Source of the DNA: Torymus aiolomorphi
Lineage: Eukaryota > Arthropoda > Insecta > Hymenoptera > Torymidae
Length of the DNA stretch: 64,000 bases
Assembly (NCBI GenBank): GCA_036365515.1
Contig: CM070874.1
Location: forward strand, 48,421,083-48,485,082
Direction of reading: 5' to 3'
This document shows positions 11,881-23,260 of the stretch, piece by piece (position 1 is the first letter of the stretch; every line of letters starts with the position of its first letter). Under the pieces are notes generated by a model. It was not told where the DNA came from and ran no database searches. It saw only the letters and a program-made list of their open reading frames with translations. A program made the translations under genes and the position numbers.

Positions 11881-12186
11881 GCGAAACGCCTCCAGATATA
11901 TATATATCAAAACTGTCGCGTTTTGTATCTGTTTACAACAATATCTATGCAACGAGATTCAAGACAGACTTGGGATTTTATGTACACATAGAATATATAA
12001 CAAGGAATGTTTTCGCGCAAGAATGAAGTCGATTCATCGTTTCATTATTAAAATAGAGCGTCTTAAAAAATCTCGCTTTCGCAGACTTGATATGTTTCGA
12101 GGGTTATGGACGCTCAGCGCGCCAGTGTACACTCCCTATCTCTCTCGCTCAAAGCTGTCTGTCTCTCTCTTACCAAGGGAACCACC

Positions 12187-12866
12187 TTAAAACATAAAGA
12201 TTTCTTGTATCAACCACAGCGTATAACGGCAACATTTGTACATCCTTCTACTTCGCAATGAATATTGCCGGAATCTCCAAAACTATAATCAAGTAGATTT
12301 TCAAATATTTCTAGTTTTTCATCTATATAGTCACTCTTAAACCAGGAATATTTAAATAGATTAACATATCTTGGTGAAGAAAATTGGTTATATACTAACA
12401 ATTGTAGTTTTATAATTTCATTTCTTTTATGTAAATTTAAATCATGATTCATTAGTAGTACTACGTTATTTGAAAATTTACAAAAAAAATTTTTCCACAT
12501 ACGAAATCTATACACATCTAGTGGTTGGATTTTACTCGTTGTTCCGTTGGAATTTTTTTGACACTAACAATTTTATTTGGTGGCATTGTTCCCTCTATAA
12601 CTCTATCGCAGTGGCCGCTCCAAGAATCAATTAACAATATTATATTGGGACCTACATTTGGATAAAATATTTTTTCCAATCAAATTTTAAACAGATCTGA
12701 AATTATAATAACTTTATTTGTAAATTTATTTACTATAATATTAAATAAAATTAAAAATATATACTTGTAGTTAAATTTCCAGATTTAAACGCTTCTACGT
12801 GAAGATTTTCTGGCCTGAATAAGCTGGCTTCTACGATAGGTCCAAACTGAGCACTGGTTTCCTTTA
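12187..12866 (-). pseudogene. DDE-superfamily transposase pseudogene with a small intron
   Basis: Minus-strand pieces in order. 12866-12765 reads FGPIVEASLFRPENLHVEAF and KSGNLTT. A GT-AG intron of 68 bp spans 12764-12697. 12696-12530 reads KIFYPNVGPNIILLIDSWSG followed by HCD. 12515-12210 reads YRFRMWKNFF, then LNLHKRNEIIKLQLL.YNQFSSPRY and CEVEGCTNVAVIRCG. The NIILLIDSWSGHCD block is a DDE endonuclease motif, and the C-terminal Cys pairs form the usual tail of this insect transposase family. TGA replaces an expected Trp codon at least twice (about 12683 and 12207). The N-terminus is lost at a TTAA (12864-12867) where unrelated sequence begins. The last codons lie at 7599-7672, beyond an inserted element. 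Pogo/Tc-like affinity is likely but not shown. Confidence 0.75.
12697..12764 (-). other. Probable intron in the transposase pseudogene
   Basis: On the minus strand GTATAT at 12764 and TTTCAG ending at 12697 bracket 68 bp of AT-rich sequence. Removing them restores the expected reading ...LTT(N)LFKI across the junction (phase 1). The length and AT content fit a short insect intron. Confidence 0.6.
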
Positions 12867-12867
12867 A

Positions 12868-14887
12868 CCCATTTCGTCCCAAATGTCCAAGATTTTTTTT
12901 GAGTTTTCAGCGTTCTAAATTTTTATATAAACGGCCCAAAAAAATGTGAAAGCACCATTTCGAATAGTTTGTAGTCTCCTCTTTCGAATGCCGTAGCCAG
13001 CATTGGGCTACGACTTCACTAAAAAAAGTTATAACAATTTATTGCAAAAAAATCCGAAATTTTCAACATTTTTTTTCAGAAATGTGAATTTTCAACATGA
13101 TAAAGTTGTACCAGATCATCACATTTACTATAAATCGTGGAGTTTTTATGTTCTCTTTAAAATCCCGTTGGATTTTTTTTTAAATTCATATTAAGATATA
13201 GTCACGGATAGGCGTGACTAAAGTGCGCGCTTAGGTCATACCGTGCTATAAATATTTATAACCTAAATCTGTAATTTTCGGAGTATTTACACGATTTTCA
13301 AACTCTATGCATATATAAGATGACGACAAATACAACTGAAATATTGGATTAACAAAAAAGTAGAAATTCATGAATGATTTGTAACAGTAAAATTGTCTTA
13401 ACTACGAACATGATAACGATGTAGCAACTGAGGCCTTATATTTTCAACCGGAAGAAATGACTCATTTACCAATTTTAAAATTTTTCCATTTGGATTTTTT
13501 TTGTTAATCTATCAATCAAAAGTTGAATTTGTCGTGTCAAAAAACGTATAGATTTCGAAAATCGTATAAATACGTTGAAAGTCGTTGAAAATTAATGTTT
13601 AAAATATGTCAACTCTTAAAAAACTAAATCTTTAATTTTCAAGTTATTTGCACGATTTTCAGACTCTTTGCATATTAAAATTAATAAAATTTAATGAAAT
13701 TGAGAATTTTAAAATATTGATAAATAAATTTATGTGAATAAAGATTAAACTCAAATGATATTAGCTGAATAACAGTTCATAAAATACTTACGTAGTTAGA
13801 AAGAAAATACACAATAGTCCAATTTTTCATGCACACGTTCTTCAACTTACACATTTGTTATTATTATTAGTTGCTGCTTTCAATGAGATCTAAAGTTGAT
13901 TCGTACCAATATAATAAAATTTCTTATAACTTTTTTGTAAAGAACTTATTGGGACAGAAACGTTAACTTAGCACGTAGCTTAGGACGTATGTCTTCCTAT
14001 CGATACATATTATGAGGTGACAAGCAAAATACGAAATACTAATAAATGTAAAATGTAAATAACTAGTAAAATATAAATATTTAGAAGTATTTATTTCTCG
14101 CGCAATTTACAATAATAAGGAAAGAGATGTTTCGAGGTCTGATGCTTAATGCTTTCTGCTCACTCACATATTCGGTTAGTCTTTTCCGTAAGTTTACTCA
14201 TTCATTAGTTTTTAGCTTTATTTTGTATTCACGTATTACTTGTAGACGGGCACCTGATTTGCATAACAGGGAAACAATGATTATTTGTGTAACTTCATCT
14301 AATAAAGGTGATATGTACACAAACACATATGTGCATGCGTGTAAGTGTGTATATATGTATAAATTTATTTAGAATTTGCTTCTTTACTGTTTGATTAAAA
14401 TGATATAAATGTATAAGTCGGCGCTTATTGTTAAGGAGGATATTGCACGATGAATTACGATTAGCATACCCAGAAGTTTTCTTTGTGACTAGAAAACATA
14501 ATACGAATATATTTAACATGTGTAGCTATTACATATAATTTCTCATAATTATGTAACCAAACACTACTAAAATATGCAAAGAGCGTGACGATAATAATAA
14601 TTTGCGTTTTATGCATGTAGTTTTCAAATCTTTATCTCGTGCCATCTCACTTTTCTCGAAATGCATTATAACCTATGATACTCAAAAATAACGAATTAAA
14701 TAATATATAATAAATTATATATATATAATAAATTATATATTATGTGTTTTAAGTAATTTGTTTAGATAGTTCAGAAGGTAGGAAAATATAAGAAATATAT
14801 CTTATAAAAACGTCAAACACATAACTCTCCTCGCGGCTCGGCATAGACGTGTAAGAAAAGTGGTTTCGATCCCAAATGTAAACCTTT
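12868..14887. other. AT-rich stretch without recognisable genes
   Basis: No open frame here resembles a protein. A fragment at about 13200-13250 (ACGGATAGGCGTGAC...GTGCTATAAA) resembles the TIRs of the small hairpin element at 37986-38149 and 54243-54325. A short duplicated motif (TTTRCACGATTTTC) occurs near 13288 and 13650. Around 14690-14745 there is an AT-only palindrome-rich run. Confidence 0.5.
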
Positions 14888-15429
14888 CCCTATTGAAAAA
14901 TCTCAGGTGAGATCTCAGGTGATTTCTCAGGTGAGATCTCATGTAAAATCTCACGCCAAAATCTCACCTGAGATTCTACTCCAGATGCTGCAGAAAACTT
15001 ACGTTAATTAAAAATCAGCTTCTTCAGTATTGGGAATCACCTTTCAGGATGTTTTACCCCCCAGATGAGCTCAAAAATACATGTTTAAAAGCATTTTACA
15101 CAATTTTTCAATTTTTAAAATTTGATACATGAGATCTCAGGTGATTTCTCAGGTGATATATCATGTGAGATCTCAGGTAAGATATCATGTATCAATTTTT
15201 AAAAATTGAAAAATTGTGTAAAATGCTTTTAAACCTGTATTTTCGAGCTCATCTGGGGGGTAAAACATCCTAAAAGGCGATTCCCAATACTGAAGAAGCT
15301 GATTTTTAATTAACGTAAGTTTTCTGCAGCATCTGGAGCAGAATCGCAGGTGAGATTTTGGCGTGAGATTTTACATGAGATCTCACCTGAGAAATCACCT
15401 GAAATCTCACCTGAGTTTTTTCAGTAGGG
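14888..15429. mobile_element. Foldback MITE built from CTCAGGTGA repeats
   Basis: 542-bp inverted-repeat element with arms of about 240 bp. The ends are CCCTATTGAAAAA and, on the other side, its near complement TTTTTTCAGTAGGG. Both arms and the central loop contain many copies of CTCAGGTGA within a GAGATCTCAGGTGATTTCTC-like pattern. No coding capacity. Flanks suggest at most a 2-bp TT duplication, which is not conclusive. Confidence 0.8.
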
Positions 15430-15689
15430 TTAAAAACGGCTACGCTTTATTTAAATTAATTACAAATTATCCACATTTTTATATGGAAATTCCCATTATT
15501 TAAATTACAAAACATTGATAGAATATTAGAATACAAAATGTACTAAAAAGTCCGTTTCCAGGTCTGAATTTTAAGGGTAATTTTCACCAATTTCATATTT
15601 TTCCCATAAAGATTTAATATTTTTTATTTTTAATCTATTACTTATAACACGAATAATTCCAATTTTTATGATATAAATATAGTTTCAAT

Positions 15690-16468
15690 AAAAAGCAGAT
15701 TTTAATTTGTCCCGTAGCAAAATATTAATTAGAAATCCAGATATATTAAAAATATTTCTTCCCGAGGTTGGCATTTGGGGGTAGTTATCGTTCATTTAAT
15801 ATTTTTCTCGACAAAAATGCGCCACTTTTTTTTTAATTCCTAATTACCAGCATAAACTTTATGTAGAAGAATAATTCAAAAAATATTTATATTACATTGC
15901 ACATGTAAAAACAGCCTAATGATTTAACGGAAATTTTATTTAATACACAGAAATATTTTTTCTAATTTCATAAGATTATTTTGTAGTTCTTGTGAAAGAA
16001 ATGTGTTTAAAAAAATTAGATTTTTTAAAATAATTTTTCACTCCATAAATATGCTTACTAGCAGATAAAAAAAATACGTGTTATTTATTTTTTAATATAT
16101 TACAGCATATCAAAGAATTAATGAAATCAGAGAGTTCTAGTTGGGATATGTTAGCAATTTCTGTATGATAAAAAATCTTTTAAGAAGTTACAATAACCCT
16201 TACCAAATTAGGAATTGCAACTTCTTAGTATTAAAGTCACGTCCACGTGAGCCTCTTTCAATAAGAAATAAACTGATGTTTGTTTCATTAAAACATTCCA
16301 ATTCATGCCCGAGATATTGAAAAAACTGTTTTTGGGGGTAAGTCGTCCCTTGCAATGAATTTTTTAAGAAATCAAATATGATAACAGTACAACTTTTAAT
16401 CGATTTCAGAAACTTTAATAATTTCTATGCCAAAATGAACGTTAAAAAACCACATTCACCCTTATAAA
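15690..16468 (-). repeat. Repeat 'X', copy 2, left half (inverted)
   Basis: Reverse complement of 5130-7350 without the piggyBac-like MITE, giving the empty site for that insertion. At 16468 it stops at CTTATAAA, where the 14.1-kb composite begins. The missing part of X resumes at 30572. Confidence 0.7.
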
Positions 16469-16566
16469 CTAGGGGGGCTGCGCCCCCCAGCGTGCCTTCA
16501 TCCCGCCCACACACACCTGCTCCTCGCTTCGCTCGTCGCACGCCCCCTCCCTATGTAAAAACTTCG

Positions 16567-17960
16567 TTTTTAGGCACGACTGCTTCTCGGGAGAGCCTTA
16601 TATTTTTGTCAGGGCGAAAATTGTAAAACTTCAAAAACTGAAAATTTACAATATAAAAACTATTTTCCACCCACTATGAGTTGATTTTAAGCGTTTTTGG
16701 AGGTGTATGTATGTCTGTACGTATGTATGTGATCAAGTGACCTGATTATCTCAGCGAAATTTCGATGGATCCAAACAGGCTTTGGGGAATATACTCGTCT
16801 AATTATAACCAACTGACAGTTCTCTACCGAGCTGAATCGATCAACAAATAAAAAAACGCCAGAGCAAATAAAAATTTGAAAAAGTCGATTTTTGACCATA
16901 CGGTGAACAAAACTAAATTTAAGTCAAAAACAACAAATGCAACTGCTAAAACTAATTAAAACACGTCGTTTTTACATTGAATATTTTTTTCTATGAACAA
17001 CATTTAACAATGTAATAGCGAAAAAACCGCTAAAATCATCAAAAACAGTCGTTTTTCTGCTATTACTTTACAGGATTTGTCTTTACACAGAAATGTTAAA
17101 TGTAAAAGTTATAGGTAATATTAAAACAAAACTTTTTCCTATTGGACACTTTTTTGTACGATCAATTCCTGATGAGTTAAATCCAGAAAAACGATTTTTA
17201 ACGCTCAAATGTACATAAAATAGCCGATTTTCGTTTATAACTAAGCAGGATTTGACTTTACACAAAAATGTTAAATGTAAAAGTTATAGATAATATTAAA
17301 AAAAACTTTTTCCTATTAAACATTTTTTTGTACAATCAATTCCTGATGAGTTAAATCCAAAAAACGATTTTTAACACCTAAACATACATAAAAATGATAG
17401 ATTTTCGGTTATAACTTAACAGGATTTGATTTAATACAATAATACAAGAAGGTTTGATTTGATTTAATACCTACAATTATAGGAAAATTCGAGACAAATC
17501 TTTTTTTCCATTTAACATTTTCATGTACAATCAATTCCTGACGAGTTGGACCCAAAAAAAGATTTTTAATGCCTAAATAACCTGAAATAGTCTATTATAG
17601 CTTATTGTTCAAGGATTTGGCTTTACACAAAAATATTAAATATAAATAATATTGAAACAAAACTTTTTTTCCATTTAACATTTTCATGTACAATCAATTC
17701 CTGACGATCTAAACGTATAAACATGATTTTTAACGCCTTAATACATTTAATATAGTCAATTTTTGCTTATTATTTAACAAAATTCGATTTGACACAAATA
17801 TTAAATACAATAGCTGTAAATAAAACCGAAAAAATCAATAAAACGTTTCAAAGATCATATAATTATAAAAATATAATAATAAATTATAAAATATAGATTG
17901 ATGTTGAACTAAAAGAATCAAAATTATGTAATATTATATATAAACGCATATTAAACTAAT
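16567..17960 (+). repeat. Left outer arm of the giant foldback element
   Basis: Matches 29160-30571 inverted. Inside the arm a roughly 150-200-bp module recurs at least four times (near 17080, 17250, 17420, 17630), recognisable by ATCAATTCCTGA(T/C)GA and AAACTTTTT(C/T)CATT motifs, so the arm itself is a degenerate tandem array. Just outside it (16469-16566) is a GC-rich segment with GGGGGGCTGCGCCCCCC, which recurs inverted near 26280-26400. Confidence 0.75.
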
Positions 17961-18063
17961 ATATTTAAAAAAAAAAAAAAAAAAAAATTATGTAATGTAT
18001 GTTTCCCTCTATAAAAAATGCATCCTTGGCATGGTCGACGCCATGTTGCGACGCCATGTTGAT

Positions 18064-18161
18064 TTTTTCTCGAATATCTCGAATATCTCGAATATCTCGA
18101 ATATCTCGAATATCTCGAATATCTCGAATATCTCGAATATCTCGAAATCTCGAAATCTCGA
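18064..18161. repeat. 10-bp tandem repeat TCGAATATCT
   Basis: About nine perfect or near-perfect copies. Open frames through it (ISRISR/ISNISN) are artefacts. It lies in the block inserted in the left arm, preceded by a poly-A run and a duplicated GACGCCATGTTG. Confidence 0.95.
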
Positions 18162-18235
18162 ATTTTTTGACGCATGCGCAAATGCCCTATAGGGACTTAG
18201 GGAGTCTCTACAACCGTGCAGCGCGCGTGTGTGTG

Positions 18236-18330
18236 CTCGCCGTGTATAAGGTATACCTATATATAGGAGAGCGTTATATATAGGTATACCTTATAGGAGA
18301 GCACTATATATAGGTATACCTTATACACGA
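18236..18330. repeat. Short hairpin-forming duplication
   Basis: GTATAAGGTATACCTATATA, its inverse TATATAGGTATACCTTATA and further direct copies are packed into 95 bp, all related to an inverted core ATAGGTATACCTTA. It probably extrudes a hairpin; no gene. Confidence 0.7.
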
Positions 18331-18339
18331 GAGGGCATA

Positions 18340-18499
18340 TGCGGGAAAATATGATATATATTATTTGATAGAAATTTATAATCAATTGATAAATCGATGA
18401 AAAATTTTTATTTAAAAAAAAATATTTATTCATTACGTGTGTGTGTGTGTCTGTATGTGTGTGTGTGTGTGTCTGTATGTGTGTGTGTGTATGTGTGTG

Positions 18500-18530
<31 letters not shown>

Positions 18531-19245
18531 ATGCGTGTGTGTGTGTGTGTGTGTGTGTGGGTGAGTGGGTGGGTGGGTGTGTGTGTATGTAAACACTCGA
18601 TATCTCGAAAACCATTTCACCTATTTTCGTCGGACAAAGCTTATTCTCTTGGTCTTGAAAAAATACTCCGTTTTAATTTTTTATCGATTTTCTTTTTTTT
18701 TTATAAACAAAAAATCTTTAAACTACCCACGTTTTCTGTTTCTAATTTTCAAATTATCTTTAGTATGTCATGGAAAATGTTCTTATAATTCATAAATTAA
18801 TTTTTCAAAAAATATTTGATTATCGACTCAAAATTTTATTTACTTATTACGCTTATTGAAGATAATATTTGGTATAAATTTCAAGAGATTATCTTCATTT
18901 TTTTTTTGAGAAAAAAATTATTTAAAAAAAACAAGGCGTTTTCACTGACACACGATGACAAGAATAAAAACCAATTAATCGTCCTGAAATTTGGTATAGA
19001 GGATATAGATTTTTTATATCTCCAAACTATTCATTGCGCAAAAAAATTGAACTGTCACGACCAAAGATATTTGAGGTTGAAAGTTTTTTAAAAATATTTT
19101 CAAATCGCGTTTTTCAGACAATATTTGATAGATAGAGAAACTTTTGTATAATACAATTAATTATTGTCATATAAAAAATTAGAAAGAGGAATAAATACAT
19201 TAGTTTGAGGAAGCTAAGTGCCAATGTATATTGGGAGCGGTTTTT
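18340..19245 (+). repeat. Repeat 'M', copy c
   Basis: Contains a (TG)n-rich run with TGCG and TGGG variants (18439-18590), then the same AT-rich body as copy a (CGTCCTGAAATTTGG near 18980). It ends at GAGGAAGCTAAGTGCCAATG (19207) followed by GGGAGCGGTTTTTT. Confidence 0.65.
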
Positions 19246-19990
19246 TATTAGTGATGATGGTTGGATTAGTGTAAGGATCTTTTTATTTAGTTAAAATTAA
19301 AAACACGGTTTTCTCAATATAAAAATATTCATCTTCAATTTTATACCTTCACTTTGCCTTTTTATCTGTTTAACATTATTAAACACAGAAAACAGATATT
19401 TTCATAATTATGTTATTGTTTATCTATCTTAGGGGCAATTTTACTTATTGAACAAAATCACAACATGAAAAAAGCTTATTTAAATGAAATTAAACTTGAT
19501 TAATCTTTATCATTGTAGTGACATTCTGATACTATAGAATTGAATGAACCTTTAAAGTTGTTAAAGCAGGAAACTATGAAATGGAATGAATCACTAGAAC
19601 TAAATTCAAAAGATAAAGACAAATCATATATTAAAATAACAAATACTTCTTCATACATACATTTTTTAGTCAATAAAACTATAACATAACATGATGAAAA
19701 ACATCATAATGTTTAAATGAATTCAAAATAAGTGCATTAAGGTTGTATTGGCCGTAAGATCTCATTTAAAAATTTAAGACAAATATTTTGGTCGTATAAT
19801 TTGTCGAAAACACTAATATTCTACAGTACTAAGAGTAAACAAATATGTAAAATGTTTTTTAGGACTATGAAGAAAACTTTACATCGGTTTTAGAACGTTG
19901 CATTGCTCATTTCTTTCACTTTTTAGTATGACTGTACGCCTTACTACACAGTTTTTATGCTATAACTTTGATGTGAGTACCAGTCGTTAC
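19246..19990. other. AT-rich, no gene
   Basis: Nothing coding. A TTAA followed by GGTTGTAT at 19739-19750 matches the end of the MITE at 49564-49960, but no matching right end is visible. Confidence 0.5.
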
Positions 19991-20145
19991 GACGATTGCA
20001 GGGACCCGTTTTTCTCAATCAATTTTAAATTTTAAGAAAATATCGCTCTGGTACGTTATAGTTGACTATCAAATCAATAACGTGTCAGAGAGATTTTTTG
20101 TCAAAATTCAAAATTGAATGAGAAAAACGGATCCCTGCAATCGTC
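19991..20145. repeat. 155-bp inverted repeat
   Basis: Arms of about 65 bp begin GACGATTGCAGGGA(C/T)CCG and end CCCTGCAATCGTC. It is the first of three unrelated hairpins placed head to tail. Confidence 0.85.
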
Positions 20146-20187
20146 GGTAACTGTGGGGCCTCGCGTCGCCTTAGGGGATGTACTCGT

Positions 20188-20531
20188 ACTATTACCGACC
20201 GAGCAATTCACACAGTTTCAAGCTGATTAAAAATAAAATACGTCGAATCACAAAAAATCAAGAGAACACTCTTCTGTGTTTTTTAACGTTCTATCATCCA
20301 GTCAAAGTTTGGAATCGAAATATCAAGCCGTTTTTTCAAAAACTTTGAACGAAATTAAATTTCGTTTGTTCAAAGTTTTTGCAGAAATGACTTGATATTT
20401 CGACTCCAAACTTTGACTGAATGATAGAACGTTAAAAAACACAGAAGAGTGTTCTCTTGATTTTTTGTGATTCGACGTATTTTATTTTTAATCAGCTTGA
20501 AACTGTGTAAATTGCTCGGTCGGTAATGGTA
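20188..20531. repeat. 344-bp inverted repeat
   Basis: Arms of about 165 bp. The left arm starts TACTATTACCGACCGAGCAA, and the right arm ends TTGCTCGGTCGGTAATGGTA. Near-perfect pairing including AACACTCTTCTGTGTTTTTT. No coding potential. Confidence 0.9.
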
Positions 20532-20553
20532 GGACTATGGCACCCCGTTAAGG

Positions 20554-20976
20554 GGGTCCGAAAGTCAATTAAAAATTCAAATTTCGCGCCACAATATAGC
20601 AGACGAAAAAATAAGTAATTTGCCTATAACAAATAGTAAAAACAATATTACGGAAAATCAGGACTGCATTACCCTCCGTTACATTATTATCTATCATTTT
20701 ACAAAGTTTGAAGTTTCTATATAAATATTTCGCTGAATAGCATAATGTCTCAAAATCAAGTAATTCAAATGCCATTCAGCGAAATATTTATATAGAAACT
20801 TCAAACATTGTAAAATGATAGATAATAATGTAACGGAGGGCAATGCAGTCCTGGTTTTCCGTAATATTTTTTTTTACTAATTGTAAATTTTTACTAATTG
20901 TTATAGGCAAATTACTTATTTTTTTGTCTGCTATATTGTGGCGCGAAATTTGAATTTTTAATTGACTTTCGGACCC
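20554..20976. repeat. 423-bp inverted repeat
   Basis: Arms of about 200 bp, bounded by GGGTCCGAAAGTCAATT and AATTGACTTTCGGACCC. The two minus-strand open frames (20569-20775, 20788-21000) are simply the two arms. A TTAA precedes the left end (20548-20551), but none follows the right. Confidence 0.9.
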
Positions 20977-21429
20977 TACTAGCTCGTAAAAGCAATTCAT
21001 TTCAATTGCAATCGATTACAAAGGTTTTCTTTTACGTATACACAAATTTACAAGAACTAAACACTATTTTTTCAACTTAATTTTTTCAATAACTACGACG
21101 AATCTAGCCATATTCAGAGAATCTCCATAAGAACCCACGTTAATTTTAAACTACAATATCTCGAAAACTAGCACGCAAATCATATTCAAATTTGCCAGAG
21201 ACGTTTATAATGATATTATTGACCTACTGACGAAACTTTATTGATCTGACATTATTTTTTACATATAGTCCATACAACGTTAAATAATGAATTGAATAAT
21301 AACATTTCTCTTGTAAATAAAAAAGAAACCGTTCATTAATTATGCAGCTTCTTTTGTAACTTAAAAAAAAAAAAATCAGGGCGCGAAGCGCGCGTGTCGA
21401 ACTCTAGTTAATATAGATTTTGTAACATG

Positions 21430-22575
21430 GAAAATTATAAGATAAAAAAGAATGTAATATACTAGCTGACTCTGTCAGTCTTACAGTATGATAGAAAAAT
21501 ATTAGATAGGCAAGTCTTGCTAGGTAATCTGCGAAATACATGATGTATTTTAATATAACAGATCCCCTGAAGCGAGTTCTTCCCTGACTAAACTCATAAA
21601 TTGATATGTCAAACTAATCTTACTAATAAAAACTACCTACCCGTAGCGCATCTAAACACACACTGCACTTTTTAAGTTTTTCTCAGTCCCTCATTACCTA
21701 TCCCCTCACATCCTAAAGAACTGAAACTCTTGAAGCACTGCTAAGACTGCAGAAGCAGCAAAGTAGGTTAATTTAACTAGCAGTCAGCCGCTAGATCAGC
21801 AACCAAATCATCTGCTGGAAGGGAAGGTCTAGTGGAGACCTCAACTCATTGTCTCACTGTCAGGAATAACCTCAGCAGAGGAGCTGACCAAGGCACAAGC
21901 AGCATATTAGCTACACGTAGTCACTTCTCTGAGCCAAGCAGAGAAAGTTGAATACCTAAAAACCACATATTACTAATAAATAATTGAGTCGAACAATATT
22001 ATCACATCAAAGGAACACAGTATGCAGCAGTAGTCATTATTCACTTCTTTCGCTACCCCAGTTCTTCAAAAATAATAAGAATTCTGATCAGATAAAAGCA
22101 AGTATTAAAATACAACAAATCCCCTGAGGCGAGTTCTTATGTCCTACCTAAACTTATAAATTAACCTGACTAATCTACCCAAAAATAATAAAAAGCTACC
22201 TGTAGCGCACCTAAACACACACACTGCACTTATAACATTTTTCCCTATTCCCTTATTACCTATTACCTCACATTCTGAAGAACTGACACTCTAAAATGAA
22301 CTGCTGGAACTGCAGAGGCAACAAAGTAGGGCTGGCCGGTCCAGGTTGGCGCTACTTCAAGAACATCAGTCTGTTTAGCATAATAGCCCACACCATCTGC
22401 TGGAAGAGAAGGACTGGTAGAGAGATCTTCACTCCTTTCACTGCTGGGGACAGCCTCAGCCTGTGTTCGGCTAAGGCACAAGCAGCAGATTAACTATATA
22501 TACATAGTCACTAGTGTGGGAGCCAAGCTAGGAGAGTTGATTACCTAAAAACCACATTTGGATAATAAATAGATC
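21430..22575 (+). repeat. Subterminal direct repeats (two copies) of the giant element
   Basis: Two related units of roughly 450-550 bp (about 21540-21975 and 22105-22575) share CCCTGA(A/G)GCGAGTTCTT, CATCTGCTGGAAG, CACAAGCAGCA and ACCTAAAAACCACAT. Inverted counterparts lie at about 28290-28560 and 28510-29110. They are GC-richer than their surroundings; short frames in them are not convincing genes. Confidence 0.7.
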
Positions 22576-23260
22576 ATACGAATAGGCAATACGAATTATA
22601 TAATCAACAACAAAAAAACTGATGAAAGACTTAATTAAACTCAAATTTTAACTTTCATTACAAATTGAAAATCTTCTATATGAACCTACTATAAAACATT
22701 TGTATGTTTACATAATTTTCTTCAATCTTGCGATTTGCAAATATAATTCATTGTAACCACTGAAAAACAGCATTGTAAAATTGAGACATATAATTATTTT
22801 GAGCATACTAATTAATTTGATGCTAATGTTATTTTGTAATATAACATTTATAATATAACATTAAAATGTAACTCATGAAATAATATAACATTAAAATGTA
22901 ATTCATGAAAGCTTGTAAAAGGCTTAGTTTTAATAAATAGAACAAAAGTACATGATGCAGACATATTACCATACTCAAGGAACAGTCTGCAGCAATGCCC
23001 GTAGTTTGCTCCTGTCACAGTCCTTTCGCTGCTATAGATACCTCTACAGATACCTGCAACAAGAGAAAGAAACCCTCAGTCTATCCATCAGAGGTTAGAA
23101 ACGAGAAAGAGCTTACCAAATCTGCTTCCGTCATCGATCCCGCTGCCTTGCTGACTCCGACGAGTCACCACCACCCGATGAGCACGGCGAGAGGGACGGC
23201 ATCCACCAAGACGCCGTACTACAGCAGCCGCTGTCATCGCTGGGAAATGAGCAGACGCCG
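22576..23260. other. Spacer, no recognised gene
   Basis: AT-rich to about 22980, with a tandem duplication of an ATAACATTAAAATGTAA(C/T)TCATGAAA motif (22855-22910), then a GC-richer patch. The patch 23160-23255 is inverted relative to 28087-28150 (CCAGCGATGA...GCTGCTGTAGTA) and provides the empty-site comparison for the MITE at 26989. Confidence 0.5.

Larger units (their letters stand above)
7673..12186 (+). mobile_element. TTAA-flanked DNA transposon carrying a DDE-like protein
   Basis: TTAA lies on both sides (7669-7672, 12187-12190), with 11-bp perfect terminal inverted repeats GGTGGTTCCCT. Inside there is a second inverted pair of about 400 bp (7839-8250 and 11482-11880). Between the inner arms lie an inserted M repeat (8351-9290) and a plus-strand gene in three frames (9557-11477). 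The insertion interrupts another transposase gene in frame, so the boundary and 4-bp duplication are secure. The termini resemble those of a 604-bp foldback element at 31360-31963 (GGTGGCTCC, also in TTAA), a likely non-autonomous relative. The superfamily is unclear: the TTAA target is piggyBac-like, the protein is not. Confidence 0.85.

Noticed and set aside
18426..18620. His-Thr and Cys-Val repeat frames here and at 4254, 27536, 33059
   Set aside because: They are translations of TG/CA microsatellites.
19736..19760. Second copy of the TTAA-GGTTGTATGA MITE
   Set aside because: Only one end matches, and no complementary right end is found downstream.
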